DNA from: Desulfomonile tiedjei | GTDB lineage: Bacteria; Desulfobacterota; Desulfomonilia; Desulfomonilales; Desulfomonilaceae | NCBI GenBank assembly: GCA_016218715.1 | Contig: JACRDG010000104.1 | Coordinates: 1-64,000, forward strand | Length of the DNA: 64,000 bases | Reading direction: 5' to 3' | Shown here: piece by piece, positions 34,937 through 44,590 of the stretch | Layout of the letters: each line of letters begins with the position of its first letter | Position numbering within the stretch: the first letter of the stretch is position 1 | Made by a program: the position numbers and the translations under genes | The notes under the pieces: model-generated | What the model was told of the DNA's origin: nothing | The model's input: the letters and a program-made list of their open reading frames with translations, nothing else | Databases searched by the model: none

Positions 34937-36136
34937 ATGGAATCGATGGATTTCTTGGCAATGAACGGCAGGTACCTGTTCAACACGTACGGCCGTAATC
35001 CGGTCATGCTGGTGGAAGGGACCGGCTGCCGGGTCCGGGACAGCGAGGGAAAGGAATACCTCGATTTCATAGCAGGTCTGGCAGCCTGTATCTTGGGACA
35101 CGGCCACGAGCGATTGGCCGACGCGATCTGCAAGCAAGCGCGGAAATTGGTCCATGTCTCCAACCTATTTCATATAGAACCGCAGATCCGGCTGGCCAAG
35201 TTGCTGACCGAGCATTGCTTTGCCGACAAGGTCTTTTTCTGCAATTCCGGTGCTGAAGCCAACGAAGGGGCAATCAAACTCGCGCGGAAGTACTTCCATG
35301 AACGTGGGGAACACGACCGATACCACATTATTACGATGGACAACTCATTCCATGGGCGGACGCTGGCTACTCTGGCAGCGACCGGGCAAACCAAGTACCG
35401 AAAGGGCTTTGAACCGGACGTACAGGGTTTCTCGCACGTGCCCTTCGGAGAATTCGAGACCCTTGAGCGAGCCGTCTCCTCGACGACGGCCGCAGTCCTG
35501 GTCGAGCCGATCCAGGGGGAAGGGGGAGTGCGGGTGCCTCCTTCCGATTTCTTGCCGAATATCAGCAAATTGTGTGACGACACCGGCTGCTTGCTCATCC
35601 TCGACGAGGTCCAGACCGGCATGGGGCGTACGGGAAAGTTCTTTGCACACGAGCATTTCGGCATGACCCCGGATATCATGACCGTGGCCAAGGGGATGGC
35701 GGGGGGCGTAGCTATTGGCGCTCTCCTCGCTACCGATCGGGTTGCGCAGGCATTCGTGCCCGGGAATCACGCGTCTACGTTCGGTGGCAATCCGCTGGCT
35801 TGCGCAGCGGGGCTTGCGGTCACGGATGAGGTTCTCTCCGACGGATTTCTCAAGCATGTGGAGGCACGGGGTCGGCACCTCGAGTCGCGACTGCAGTCAC
35901 TGGCACAGCGGCACGACATGATCCGAGAAGTTCGCGGCATCGGCCTGATACAAGCCATCGACCTCGACCGGCCAGGTGCAGCCTTCGCTTCAACAATGCG
36001 CGACAAAGGTGTTCTTATCAATTGCACGGCAGAGACGGTGCTCAGGTTCTTGCCACCCCTGATTGTTACGGATGCGGAGATAGACGAGATGATTGCCGTG
36101 CTGGATTCGGTTTTGATGGATGGGCGAGGTAGTTGA
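34937..36136 (+). CDS. argD: Acetylornithine aminotransferase
   Basis: 399-residue class III PLP aminotransferase: FCNSGAEANEGAIKLARKYF, NSFHGRTLATLAATGQ, LILDEVQTGMGRTGKFFAHEHFG (Asp for the PLP ring nitrogen) and the Schiff-base Lys in TVAKGMAGGVAIGA. The fold and length match ArgD; the same enzyme often serves as succinyl-diaminopimelate aminotransferase. GAGAGG lies seven bases before ATG. The stop is one base before the argF start. Confidence 0.95.
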   Translation: MESMDFLAMNGRYLFNTYGRNPVMLVEGTGCRVRDSEGKEYLDFIAGLAACILGHGHERLADAICKQARKLVHVSNLFHIEPQIRLAKLLTEHCFADKVFFCNSGAEANEGAIKLARKYFHERGEHDRYHIITMDNSFHGRTLATLAATGQTKYRKGFEPDVQGFSHVPFGEFETLERAVSSTTAAVLVEPIQGEGGVRVPPSDFLPNISKLCDDTGCLLILDEVQTGMGRTGKFFAHEHFGMTPDIMTVAKGMAGGVAIGALLATDRVAQAFVPGNHASTFGGNPLACAAGLAVTDEVLSDGFLKHVEARGRHLESRLQSLAQRHDMIREVRGIGLIQAIDLDRPGAAFASTMRDKGVLINCTAETVLRFLPPLIVTDAEIDEMIAVLDSVLMDGRGS

Positions 36137-36137
36137 G

Positions 36138-37034
36138 ATGCAGAAGCCAAGGCACTTCCTGACCCTGGATGACTGCTCCCGAGAAGAACTGCTTGGGCTT
36201 CTCAAGCGGACAGGAGAGTTGAAGTCGGGAATCCCCCGCTCCGGTAAGGCCAAACCTCTCGAAGGTCGGTACGTGGGGATGATTTTTGAGAAGCCCTCGA
36301 CCCGGACGCGCGTGTCGTTTCACGTGGGCATCTCTCAGCTAGGCGGTCAGGCGATATTCCTGAATTCGCGAGAAATCCAGATCGGGCGAGGCGAGCCGAT
36401 CCGTGACACGGCACGAGTCCTCTCGCGGTATCTCGATGCGATTATTATACGGACCTTCGGCCACAACGTGCTGGAGGAATTTGCCCGGTGGTCTTCCATT
36501 CCGGTGGTCAACGGCCTGTCGGATTCACATCATCCGTGCCAGATCCTGGGCGACCTGTTTACCTTGCAGGAGCGGGGTGTGGATGTGCTGACGATGAAGG
36601 CCGCCTGGGTCGGCGACGGAAACAACGTCGCCAACTCGTGGATCGAGGCTGCTTCGATTTTGGGGTTCAGCCTGAAGCTTGCCTGTCCTGAGGGGTACGA
36701 TCCACAGCTCACCGGCGATTCGGGGAAGGTGACCCTCGTACGGGACCCGTCTGAAGCGGTCCAGGACGCAGACGTCGTTTCTACCGATGTCTGGGCCTCC
36801 ATGGGACAGGAGGATGAAGCGGACGTCCGGCAGGAGGTCTTTCGCGGATATCAGGTGAACAGCGAACTGCTCAAGGGTGCGAGGAAAAACGTTTACGTTC
36901 TCCACTGCCTTCCGGCCCATCGAGGTGAGGAGATCACCGAAGAGGTGATGGAGTCGGCTCACTCGCTTGTGTGGGACGAGGCGGAGAACAGACTTCATGT
37001 GCAGAAGGCTATCCTGGAGATGCTTGTGGAATAG
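36138..37034 (+). CDS. argF: Ornithine carbamoyltransferase
   Basis: 298 residues. The carbamoyl phosphate site FEKPSTRTRVSFHVG (STRTR), HPCQILGDLFTLQE and the ornithine loop HCLPAHRGEEITEEVME are all present, as is DVWASMGQEDEAD. It makes citrulline from ornithine. ATG 36138 with GAGGT upstream is preferred to ATG 36120, which overlaps argD by 17 bases. Confidence 0.96.
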   Translation: MQKPRHFLTLDDCSREELLGLLKRTGELKSGIPRSGKAKPLEGRYVGMIFEKPSTRTRVSFHVGISQLGGQAIFLNSREIQIGRGEPIRDTARVLSRYLDAIIIRTFGHNVLEEFARWSSIPVVNGLSDSHHPCQILGDLFTLQERGVDVLTMKAAWVGDGNNVANSWIEAASILGFSLKLACPEGYDPQLTGDSGKVTLVRDPSEAVQDADVVSTDVWASMGQEDEADVRQEVFRGYQVNSELLKGARKNVYVLHCLPAHRGEEITEEVMESAHSLVWDEAENRLHVQKAILEMLVE

Positions 37035-37131
37035 AGAAACCGCCTTCTGATAGGCGGATGTCGCGGTATTGTCCGACCAATCGCACCGATATTGCTTGGG
37101 TGCGAAGAGATTCCAGGGAATCGGAGGCTTC

Positions 37132-38343
37132 GTGAAGGAGAGAAAGGTCAGCAAGATCGTACTGGCGTACTCGGGTGGACTGGACACGTCTGTAATCCTC
37201 AGGTGGCTTATCGAGCAATACGACTGCCCGGTGGTCGCGTTCGCGGCTGATGTGGGCCAGGGTGAGGAACTTGAGCCTCTGCACGAAAAAGCAAAGGCCA
37301 CCGGGGCCGAATCGGTCCATGTTGTCGACGTGCGCGAAGAGTTTGTGAGGGATTTCGTCTTCCCCATGTTCAGGGCTAACGCCGTGTACGAGGGGACTTA
37401 CCTTCTCGGAACGTCGATCGCCCGTCCCTGCATCGCGAAGGCCCAGATGGAACTCGCGGCTGCGGTCAAGGCGGACGCGGTCAGTCACGGCGCCACGGGT
37501 AAGGGGAACGACCAGGTGAGGTTCGAGTTGACCTACTTCTCCATGGACCCGGAGATCGTGGTTATCGCTCCCTGGAGGGTGTGGGACATGCATTCGCGCT
37601 CGGACCTCATCGCGTACGCGAAAGCGAAGGAGATCCCGATCACCGTTTCTGCGGCGAAGCCGTACAGCATGGATCGGAACCTGCTCCATCTGAGCTTTGA
37701 GGGAGGCATTCTGGAAGATCCGTGGGCCGAACCGCCGGCGGATATGTTCGTACTGACCGTGGACCCCCGCAACGCGCCGGACACCCCTGATGAGCTTGTG
37801 TTGTCATTTGAAGCCGGCGATCCGGTGGCCATCGACGGCCGGCGGCTTTCTCCCGCGGAGATTCTTGGAGCGCTCAACTCGATGGCAGGTCGTCACGGGG
37901 TAGGGCGGGTGGACATGGTGGAGAACCGCTACGTCGGAATGAAAAGCCGGGGCGTGTACGAGACCCCAGGAGGAACGGTGATTCACGCGGCGCGGCGAGC
38001 GCTGGAATCCCTGACTCTGGACCGCGAGGTCATGCACGCGAAGGACGAATGGATTCCGCGGTATGCGTCGCTCGTGTATAACGGGTACTGGTTCTCGCCG
38101 GAGCGATACATGCTCCAGGCTGCCATCGACGAGGCCGCCCGCGCGGTGACCGGCGATGTGAGGTTGAGGTTATACAAGGGGAGTGTGACGGTGACCGGTC
38201 GCCGATCCGACCGGTCGTTGTACGACGCCCGGTATGCGACCTTCGAGGCCGACCAGGTGTACTCCCAGGCCGACGCGGAGGGTTTCATCAGGCTGAATGC
38301 CCTGCGTTTGCGCATTCGATCGCTGGTGGAACGCGGGAAATAG
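37132..38343 (+). CDS. argG: Argininosuccinate synthase
   Basis: 403 residues with the ATP-pyrophosphatase loop [50 protein letters not shown] and the C-terminal [18 protein letters not shown]. It joins citrulline and aspartate. The start is GTG 37132 with GGAGG four bases upstream; the frame upstream of it is not conserved in this family. Confidence 0.96.
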   Translation: MKERKVSKIVLAYSGGLDTSVILRWLIEQYDCPVVAFAADVGQGEELEPLHEKAKATGAESVHVVDVREEFVRDFVFPMFRANAVYEGTYLLGTSIARPCIAKAQMELAAAVKADAVSHGATGKGNDQVRFELTYFSMDPEIVVIAPWRVWDMHSRSDLIAYAKAKEIPITVSAAKPYSMDRNLLHLSFEGGILEDPWAEPPADMFVLTVDPRNAPDTPDELVLSFEAGDPVAIDGRRLSPAEILGALNSMAGRHGVGRVDMVENRYVGMKSRGVYETPGGTVIHAARRALESLTLDREVMHAKDEWIPRYASLVYNGYWFSPERYMLQAAIDEAARAVTGDVRLRLYKGSVTVTGRRSDRSLYDARYATFEADQVYSQADAEGFIRLNALRLRIRSLVERGK

Positions 38344-38386
38344 GTATCATCCAACCGGCCTTGGCAACGAACCGGTGGAGAGATCC

Positions 38387-39823
38387 ATGCGGAAAGGACG
38401 GATCAGCAAAACACGAGGAGAATCCAGGAAACCTGCCGGAGTGCGGAGAGGCAGGTTCAAGGCCGGAATGGATCCGCTCTTCGCCAGTTTCAACGCCTCG
38501 ATATCCTTCGATAAACGATTGGTCACCGAAGACGTGCGCGGGAGCATTGCCCACGCGAGGATGCTGGGCAGGCAGGGGATCATTCCCGCAGACGACTCCG
38601 CCGTCATAGAGGCAGGGTTGAAGGAAGTGCTGGCCGATATTCAGCAGGGGAAGCTGCAATTCCGTGAAGAACTGGAGGACGTCCACATTAACATCGAGGA
38701 GGCGCTTCGGGAAAAAGTCGGGGATGCCGCAGGCAAGCTCCATACCGCGAGGAGCCGCAACGATCAAATCGCCCTTGACCTCCGACTGTACTTGCGAGAA
38801 CAGATCCGCCTTATTCTCGCGGATCTCATGAATCTTGCCGAGGCATTGGTGGACAAAAGCGACGCGTGCCTGGACGTAATCATGCCCGGATACACGCATT
38901 TGCAGCGAGCACAACCGGTGCGGGTTTCCCATCACCTCATGGCGTACTTTCAGATGGTTCGCCGGGACGCAGAGCGTTTCGCGGACTGCCTCGGCCGGCT
39001 CGACGGGATGCCCCTCGGATCGGCAGCGCTGGCGGGGACCACGTTCCCCATCGACAGAGGGTTCGTGGCTGCTGAGCTGGGTTTTTCCCGGGTTTGCGAG
39101 AATTCCCTGGACGCGGTTTCGGATCGGGATTTTGCCCTGGAGTTTCTCTTTGATGCAGCCATGGTGATGATGCACCTTTCGCGGCTTGCCGAGGAGCTGG
39201 TGATCTGGTCCTCCTCGGAATTCGGGTTCTGCACCTTGCCCGACGAATACTGTTCAGGATCGAGCATCATGCCGCAGAAGAAGAACCCGGATGCATGCGA
39301 ACTGATCCGAGGAAAGACCGGCAGGGTGTACGGTGATCTGGTGGCCTTGCTCACGACGATGAAGGCCCTGCCACTAACCTACAACAAGGACCTTCAGGAA
39401 GATAAGGAACCCGTCTTCGACGCGGTCGATACCGTGCGGGGTTCGGTGCGGATCATGGCGGGGTTGCTGCCGGGCGTCGCATTTCACGCGGAAACGATGC
39501 TCCGGGCCGCGTCCGACCCGTCTCTGGCCGCCACCGATATTGCGGATAGGCTCGTACGGGAAGGTCTCCCGTTCAGAGAGGCTCATGCACGGACGGGAGA
39601 ACTCGTGCGCGCTCGTCTTCAGAGGACGAGTACCGAGATCACGGTGGATTCGGTCCCGGGCCCCGAAGAGATGGTCGAGGCGCGAAACCATATTGGCGGA
39701 ACATCCAGGGATCGGGTGATCGAGCAGATCCGTGCAGCGCGGTCGTTCCTGAAGGAGCACGGGCACGCTCGGTCCGGAAGGCGCGGCAGAGCCAAAAGAG
39801 GAAACGTTGAGGAGAGCATGTAG
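38387..39823 (+). CDS. argH: Argininosuccinate lyase
   Basis: 478 residues of the fumarase/aspartase superfamily with the loop GSSIMPQKKNPDACELIRGKTGR (catalytic Ser region), LHTARSRNDQIALDLRL and GYTHLQRAQPVRVSHHL. It releases arginine and fumarate. The first 25 residues are basic and non-conserved (RKGRISKTRGESRKPAGVRR), so translation might begin at ATG 38468 (MDPLF) instead; GGAGAG before 38387 supports the longer form. It overlaps the next gene by 17 bases. Confidence 0.95.
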   Translation: MRKGRISKTRGESRKPAGVRRGRFKAGMDPLFASFNASISFDKRLVTEDVRGSIAHARMLGRQGIIPADDSAVIEAGLKEVLADIQQGKLQFREELEDVHINIEEALREKVGDAAGKLHTARSRNDQIALDLRLYLREQIRLILADLMNLAEALVDKSDACLDVIMPGYTHLQRAQPVRVSHHLMAYFQMVRRDAERFADCLGRLDGMPLGSAALAGTTFPIDRGFVAAELGFSRVCENSLDAVSDRDFALEFLFDAAMVMMHLSRLAEELVIWSSSEFGFCTLPDEYCSGSSIMPQKKNPDACELIRGKTGRVYGDLVALLTTMKALPLTYNKDLQEDKEPVFDAVDTVRGSVRIMAGLLPGVAFHAETMLRAASDPSLAATDIADRLVREGLPFREAHARTGELVRARLQRTSTEITVDSVPGPEEMVEARNHIGGTSRDRVIEQIRAARSFLKEHGHARSGRRGRAKRGNVEESM

Positions 39824-40850
39824 CGGAATTTGCTGCCTTATCGTCTGCTGCATCCTGTCTGCTTGCGGCTACAAAACGGTCCCACGCCCATCGGCTGCAA
39901 CCGTCCCCGGAGAAATCGGACTGGTGGACGTTCATTGCTACCCGGACCGCGTGGTGCTCAAGTGGGAAACGCCCCTCTCAAATACGGACGGCTCCGCCTT
40001 GAAGGACGTATCGGGATTCAAGGTCTATCGAGCCGATCAAAAGACAGGCGAAGAGTGCGACGACTGTCCACACGAGAAGAAGATGCGAGCCAACATCGAC
40101 TATCAAGCTCCTACCAATGCGATTATCAACGGTCGAGAGGTGACTTATGTGGACAAGGCAGTCTCGATTGGGAACACCTATACCTACTCCGTGACAGTCT
40201 ATAACTTCAGAGCGAGAGAAGGAGCCCCAAGTCCCGATGTCACTGTGGTCCTGGACGAACCTCCTGCCGCGCCGACCGGGTTGCGTGAGGAGCCGTTCGC
40301 TGCAGGCGTGAATCTGCAATGGAACGCGCCGTCGAGTCCTGCGGGTATCCGCGGCTATCGAGTGTACCGCGCCGAATCGGACAAGGCGGACGAAATGAAG
40401 GCCATCGGCGGTACGAAATGGGCCGAAACCTCATTCACAGACAAAGATGTCCAGCAAGGGAAGACCTATTACTACCAGGTGAGGTCTCTGCGCATCAGTC
40501 GCGGCATTCCGCTCGAATCGTACCCGTCACAAACAGTGAAGGCGGTGATAACCAGATTGGCTTTCCCGGCACCTGAAAATGTAGACACCGCGCCGGTCGA
40601 CGATGGCATTCGTGTGATCTGGGACCCAGTGAAGGTTCCGGGCACCGCGATCCGCTACAATGTGTACCGGTCCGAGTCCGGAGGCATTTTTTCGAGGGCG
40701 AATCGCGAGCCGCTGGAAGGAGCGCCATTCGTTGACAGAGATGTAACGCGAGGCAAGACATACCGCTACGCGGTGACGGCATTTCCTGAAGGCAAACCGG
40801 ATGAAGAATCGAGTCGGACCGCTTCGGAAGCCGTGAAATTCGGCCCGTGA
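39807..40850 (+). CDS. Lipoprotein with fibronectin type III repeats
   Basis: 347 residues. The signal peptide ends in the lipobox LSAC (Cys20), followed by GYKTVPRPSA and two to three fibronectin type III domains, each with the Y-x-V-Y-R strand (SGFKVYRADQK, RGYRVYRAESDKA, IRYNVYRSESGG) and a Y-x-Y-x-V strand (NTYTYSVTVYNF, KTYYYQVRSL, KTYRYAVTAF). The start is TTG with GAGG upstream inside argH. Its place between argH and lysA is where many proteobacteria carry a short LptM/YifL-type lipoprotein; the CGYKTVP start resembles that family, but this is an inference. Envelope role unknown. Confidence 0.8.
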   Translation: MRRACSGICCLIVCCILSACGYKTVPRPSAATVPGEIGLVDVHCYPDRVVLKWETPLSNTDGSALKDVSGFKVYRADQKTGEECDDCPHEKKMRANIDYQAPTNAIINGREVTYVDKAVSIGNTYTYSVTVYNFRAREGAPSPDVTVVLDEPPAAPTGLREEPFAAGVNLQWNAPSSPAGIRGYRVYRAESDKADEMKAIGGTKWAETSFTDKDVQQGKTYYYQVRSLRISRGIPLESYPSQTVKAVITRLAFPAPENVDTAPVDDGIRVIWDPVKVPGTAIRYNVYRSESGGIFSRANREPLEGAPFVDRDVTRGKTYRYAVTAFPEGKPDEESSRTASEAVKFGP

Positions 40851-40862
40851 TCGGGAAGTACT

Positions 40863-42143
40863 ATGCACCATTTTCATTACATAACTGACGAACTTTATTG
40901 CGAAAACATCCCCGTGAAGCGCATATGCGAGGAGGTGGGGACCCCTGTCTTCATCTACAGCCGCGGTACGCTGGAAAGACACTTCAATATCTTTCAGGAA
41001 CCGTTTGTCTCGACGGATCATTTGATCTGTTATTCACTCAAGGCTTGTTCCAATATCGCCATCCTGAGGATTTTCGGCAATCTGGGCGGAGGTTTGGACA
41101 TCGTTTCCGGCGGCGAACTTTTTCGCGGACTCAAGGCAGGCATCGATCCGTCACGGATCGTCTACTCCGGAGTCGGCAAGAAGGTTTCGGAAATCGATGA
41201 AGCGTTGGCTGCGGATATCCTCATGTTCAACGTGGAGTCCGAAGAGGAGCTTGTTCTGCTCGATCGGCGCGCGAGAGAGATGGGGAAGAAGGCCCGTATG
41301 GCGTTGCGGGTGAACCCGGACGTGGATCCGCTCACTCACCCCTACATCGCTACGGGTCTGAAGAAGAGCAAGTTCGGCATCGACATCAGCCGGGCGATCG
41401 AGATCTATCAGCGTGCACGGGAGATGAAAGGAATCGAACCGATCGGGGTCGACTGCCATATAGGCAGCCAGTTGACGGAACTCTCGCCGTTTCTCGACGC
41501 ATTGGAGCGCCTCAAGAAGCTCGTCTGGGAACTCTCACACCAGGGAATCGAGATCCGCTGCCTCGACCTCGGCGGCGGCCTCGGGATACCCTATGAAGAT
41601 GAGATTCCCCCCTTGCCCGCGGTGTACGGCGGTGCCATCGTGGAGCAGTTGGCCGACATGAAGTTGAAACTGATTCTCGAACCCGGGCGGCTTCTTGTAG
41701 GAAACGCGGGAATCCTTGTGACCAGCGTGCTGTACCAGAAGCAGGGGGGTGAAAAACGCTTCATTATTGTAGACGCGGCCATGAACGACCTCATTCGTCC
41801 CAGTCTGTACCGTGCGCATCATGCACTCTGGCCGGTTCACCGGAAGGTCCCCGTCGGCGTTGCGAACGGAAGAGTCCTCGCCGATGTGGTGGGCCCTATC
41901 TGTGAATCGGGTGACTTTTTGGCTCAAGAGCGGTATGTGGAAGCCGTCCAGACTGGAGACCTGCTCGCGTTCATGAGCGCGGGGGCGTATGGATTTGCCA
42001 TGTCGTCAAACTACAATTCGCGTCCGCGGGCATGTGAGGTCCTGGTTGACGGCGACGACTATTTTGTCATTCGGGACCGAGAGACATATGCTGACCTGAT
42101 CCGCGGGGAACGCGTACCCGAGCGCATTCAGCAAGCAAGCTAG
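40863..42143 (+). CDS. lysA: Diaminopimelate decarboxylase
   Basis: 426 residues, alanine-racemase fold type III PLP enzyme: the PLP Lys in CYSLKACSNIAIL, GGGLDIVSGGELFRGLKAG, VDCHIGSQLTEL, DLGGGLGIPY and the second-subunit Cys region VGPICESGDFLA. It makes lysine from meso-diaminopimelate. GGGAAG lies upstream of ATG 40863. The neighbours dapA and dapB supply its precursor. Confidence 0.96.
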   Translation: MHHFHYITDELYCENIPVKRICEEVGTPVFIYSRGTLERHFNIFQEPFVSTDHLICYSLKACSNIAILRIFGNLGGGLDIVSGGELFRGLKAGIDPSRIVYSGVGKKVSEIDEALAADILMFNVESEEELVLLDRRAREMGKKARMALRVNPDVDPLTHPYIATGLKKSKFGIDISRAIEIYQRAREMKGIEPIGVDCHIGSQLTELSPFLDALERLKKLVWELSHQGIEIRCLDLGGGLGIPYEDEIPPLPAVYGGAIVEQLADMKLKLILEPGRLLVGNAGILVTSVLYQKQGGEKRFIIVDAAMNDLIRPSLYRAHHALWPVHRKVPVGVANGRVLADVVGPICESGDFLAQERYVEAVQTGDLLAFMSAGAYGFAMSSNYNSRPRACEVLVDGDDYFVIRDRETYADLIRGERVPERIQQAS

Positions 42144-42155
42144 AGGAGGGCAAGA

Positions 42156-43028
42156 ATGTTTTCAGGAGCCTTTACTGCAATTGTGACACCCTTCAAGGAC
42201 GGCCGGGTCGATGAAGAGGCCCTCAAGAAGCTGATTCGTTACAATGTCGACGGAGGAGTCAGTGGGCTCGTCCCGTGCGGAACCACCGGCGAGTCGCCTA
42301 CCTTGAGCCACGAAGAGCACAAGCGAGTGATCGAGCTGACCGTCACAGAGGTGGCAGGCCAGGTGAAAGTGATTGCCGGAACCGGCTCGAACAGCACCGA
42401 TGAGGCCATCGAACTGACCCGCTTTGCCCGGTCCGTCCATGCCGATGCCGGTCTCATGGTAACCCCGTACTACAACAAGCCCACCCAGGAGGGCCTGTTT
42501 CAGCATTTCAGCGCGGTCGCCAGCGCGGTCGACCTTCCGATTGTGGTCTACAATATCCAGGCCCGGACTGCGGTGAATATCGAGAATTCCACTATGGAGC
42601 GCCTTTCCCGGATACCGAATATTGTCGGAGTGAAAGAGGCCTCAGGCTCCATCCTCCAAATGAGCGAGGTTATTCGCCTGTGCGGTCCGGATTTCGACGT
42701 CCTATCGGGGGACGACCAGATGACCTTCCCCCTCATGGCCCTCGGCGGCAAGGGCGTGATCTCCGTGGTGACCAACATCGTCCCGCACAAGATGACTGCT
42801 CTGGTGCAACACGTGCTGGACGGAAACATCGAGCAGGCGAGGGCCGTGCACTTTGAGATCTATGAACTCTGTCAGGCGATGTTCATCGAGACCAATCCTA
42901 TACCGATCAAGGCGGCGCTCGCACTCATGGGCAAGGTACAGATGGAGTACCGGCTCCCTCTGTGTCCTCCGGCCCCGGCGAATCTGGACAAGCTAAGAAC
43001 CGTCCTGGAGAAATATCAGATCCTGTAG
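42156..43028 (+). CDS. dapA: 4-hydroxy-tetrahydrodipicolinate synthase
   Basis: 290-residue (beta/alpha)8 aldolase: GLVPCGTTGESPTLSHEEH with the Thr-Thr pair, YNIQARTAVNI with the catalytic Tyr (most DapA have VPGRT here, so the Gly is replaced by Ala), and the Schiff-base Lys in VGVKEASGS. It condenses pyruvate with aspartate semialdehyde. AGAGGAGGG precedes the ATG. Thirteen bases separate it from dapB. Confidence 0.96.
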   Translation: MFSGAFTAIVTPFKDGRVDEEALKKLIRYNVDGGVSGLVPCGTTGESPTLSHEEHKRVIELTVTEVAGQVKVIAGTGSNSTDEAIELTRFARSVHADAGLMVTPYYNKPTQEGLFQHFSAVASAVDLPIVVYNIQARTAVNIENSTMERLSRIPNIVGVKEASGSILQMSEVIRLCGPDFDVLSGDDQMTFPLMALGGKGVISVVTNIVPHKMTALVQHVLDGNIEQARAVHFEIYELCQAMFIETNPIPIKAALALMGKVQMEYRLPLCPPAPANLDKLRTVLEKYQIL

Positions 43029-43041
43029 AGCGGAGGCGAAC

Positions 43042-43842
43042 ATGAAGCTAGCTGCTTCCGGTGCGGCCGGTCGCATGGGAAAAAGGATTCTCGCATTGGC
43101 TCACGCGCTTCCGGAGGTTGAGATCTCCGGAGCTCTGGAAGCTCCGAGCAGTCCGTTCCTCGGACTGGATGCGGGCGAGACCGCGGGGATAGGCAAGCTC
43201 GGCGTGCCGGTGACGTCAGACGTTGATGCGGTTCTCCAGGCGTGCGACGTGCTGGTGGATTTCTCCGCGCCCGTGGCTTCGGTGGCCCACGTTCAGGCCG
43301 CAGCAGCAAACGGTAAAGCGATCGTGGTGGGGACAACCGGTTTCTCCGAAGACCAGAAGAAGACGCTGCACGAGGCAGGAATGCGCACGCGATGCCTCAT
43401 CGCTCCCAACATGAGCATGGGGGTGAACCTCCTTTTCAAGATCGCGGAGACGGTCGCGCGAGCGCTCGGTCCTGAATACGACGTGGAGATCGTGGAAGCC
43501 CACCACCGCATGAAAAAGGACGCTCCCAGTGGTACGGCCGACAAATTGGCTCAGGTGATAGCCGGGGCATTGAATCGGGATCTGCGCACCGCTGGGGTGT
43601 ACGGCCGACAAGGACAGGTCGGAGAAAGAAAACCCGAAGAAATCGGCATCATGGCGGTCAGAGGCGGTGATATCGTCGGCGAGCATACCGTCATGTTCGT
43701 GACCACCGGCGAGCGCATCGAATTGATCCATCGGGCTCACAGCCGTGACGCCTTGGCAAAAGGGGCAGTCCAGGCAGCTGTCTGGCTGGTTTCGCAACCG
43801 AACGGTATCTACGACATGCAGGACATGCTCGGACTGAAGTAA
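43042..43842 (+). CDS. dapB: 4-hydroxy-tetrahydrodipicolinate reductase
   Basis: 266 residues: Rossmann ASGAAGRMGKRIL, VGTTGFSEDQKK, and the catalytic EIVEAHHRMKKDAPSGTADKLA with the His-His and Lys residues. It reduces the dapA product. The next step normally encoded nearby in this lineage (dapL aminotransferase) is not found in the window. The stop is five bases from the FAH-family gene. Confidence 0.96.
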   Translation: MKLAASGAAGRMGKRILALAHALPEVEISGALEAPSSPFLGLDAGETAGIGKLGVPVTSDVDAVLQACDVLVDFSAPVASVAHVQAAAANGKAIVVGTTGFSEDQKKTLHEAGMRTRCLIAPNMSMGVNLLFKIAETVARALGPEYDVEIVEAHHRMKKDAPSGTADKLAQVIAGALNRDLRTAGVYGRQGQVGERKPEEIGIMAVRGGDIVGEHTVMFVTTGERIELIHRAHSRDALAKGAVQAAVWLVSQPNGIYDMQDMLGLK

Positions 43843-43847
43843 GAACC

Positions 43848-44582
43848 ATGAAACTGATACGCTTTTCAGCCGATGGCCGGATCTTTGCGGGGAGACTCGA
43901 GGGAGACCTGATACACCCGCTCGACGACAGACCTTTCCCCAGGGACTGCCGCTTGGATCAAGTCCAGTTGGAGCCACCGTGCGTCCCGACCAAGGTTGTG
44001 GCGGTCGGCCTCAACTATCGCGACCACGCTGCGGAACTGGGACTCAAGCTCCCTGAGGAACCGTTGCTCTTTCTCAAACCTGCGTCGAGCGTGATCGGTC
44101 CGGGTGCGCGGATACTCCTGCCGCCTCAGAGCACCAGAGTGGACTATGAGGCGGAACTGGGTATCGTGATCGCGAAGACCGCGAAGAACGTCACCCGCGA
44201 GGCCGCCGCGGAGCATATCCTTGGGTACACCTGCCTCAACGACGTAACCGCTCGTGACCTCCAGAACAAGGACGGGCAATGGACCAGGGCGAAGGGATTT
44301 GACACGTTTTGCCCCTTCGGTCCATGGATCGAAACCGACGTGAACCCCGCTAACCTGGCGATCGAGCTGTACCTGAACAGCGAACGGAAGCAGCGGTCAC
44401 GGACATCGAACCTGATTTTTTCTCCTGCGGAGCTGGTGGAATTCGCCTCAGGCGTGATGACCCTCTTTCCGGGAGATGTGATAGCCACGGGGACCCCATC
44501 CGGCATCGGCCCTATGAAACACGGCGACACGGTGGAGGTCCGAATAGAAGGTGTCGGCTCCCTCGTGAACACCGTCTGGTGA
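43848..44582 (+). CDS. Fumarylacetoacetate hydrolase family protein
   Basis: 244 residues with the FAH metal site VDYEAELGIVIAKTAKNV (Glu-x-Glu), then YTCLNDVTARDLQNKDGQWTRAKGFDTFCPFGPW and GDVIATGTPSGIGPMKHGD. Family members are hydrolases, decarboxylases or isomerases of 2-oxo acids, for example oxaloacetate or acylpyruvates. It follows dapB closely and overlaps the region of the folK start, suggesting cotranscription, perhaps in metabolite repair. Confidence 0.9.
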   Translation: MKLIRFSADGRIFAGRLEGDLIHPLDDRPFPRDCRLDQVQLEPPCVPTKVVAVGLNYRDHAAELGLKLPEEPLLFLKPASSVIGPGARILLPPQSTRVDYEAELGIVIAKTAKNVTREAAAEHILGYTCLNDVTARDLQNKDGQWTRAKGFDTFCPFGPWIETDVNPANLAIELYLNSERKQRSRTSNLIFSPAELVEFASGVMTLFPGDVIATGTPSGIGPMKHGDTVEVRIEGVGSLVNTVW

Positions 44583-44590
44583 GTCTTGGA

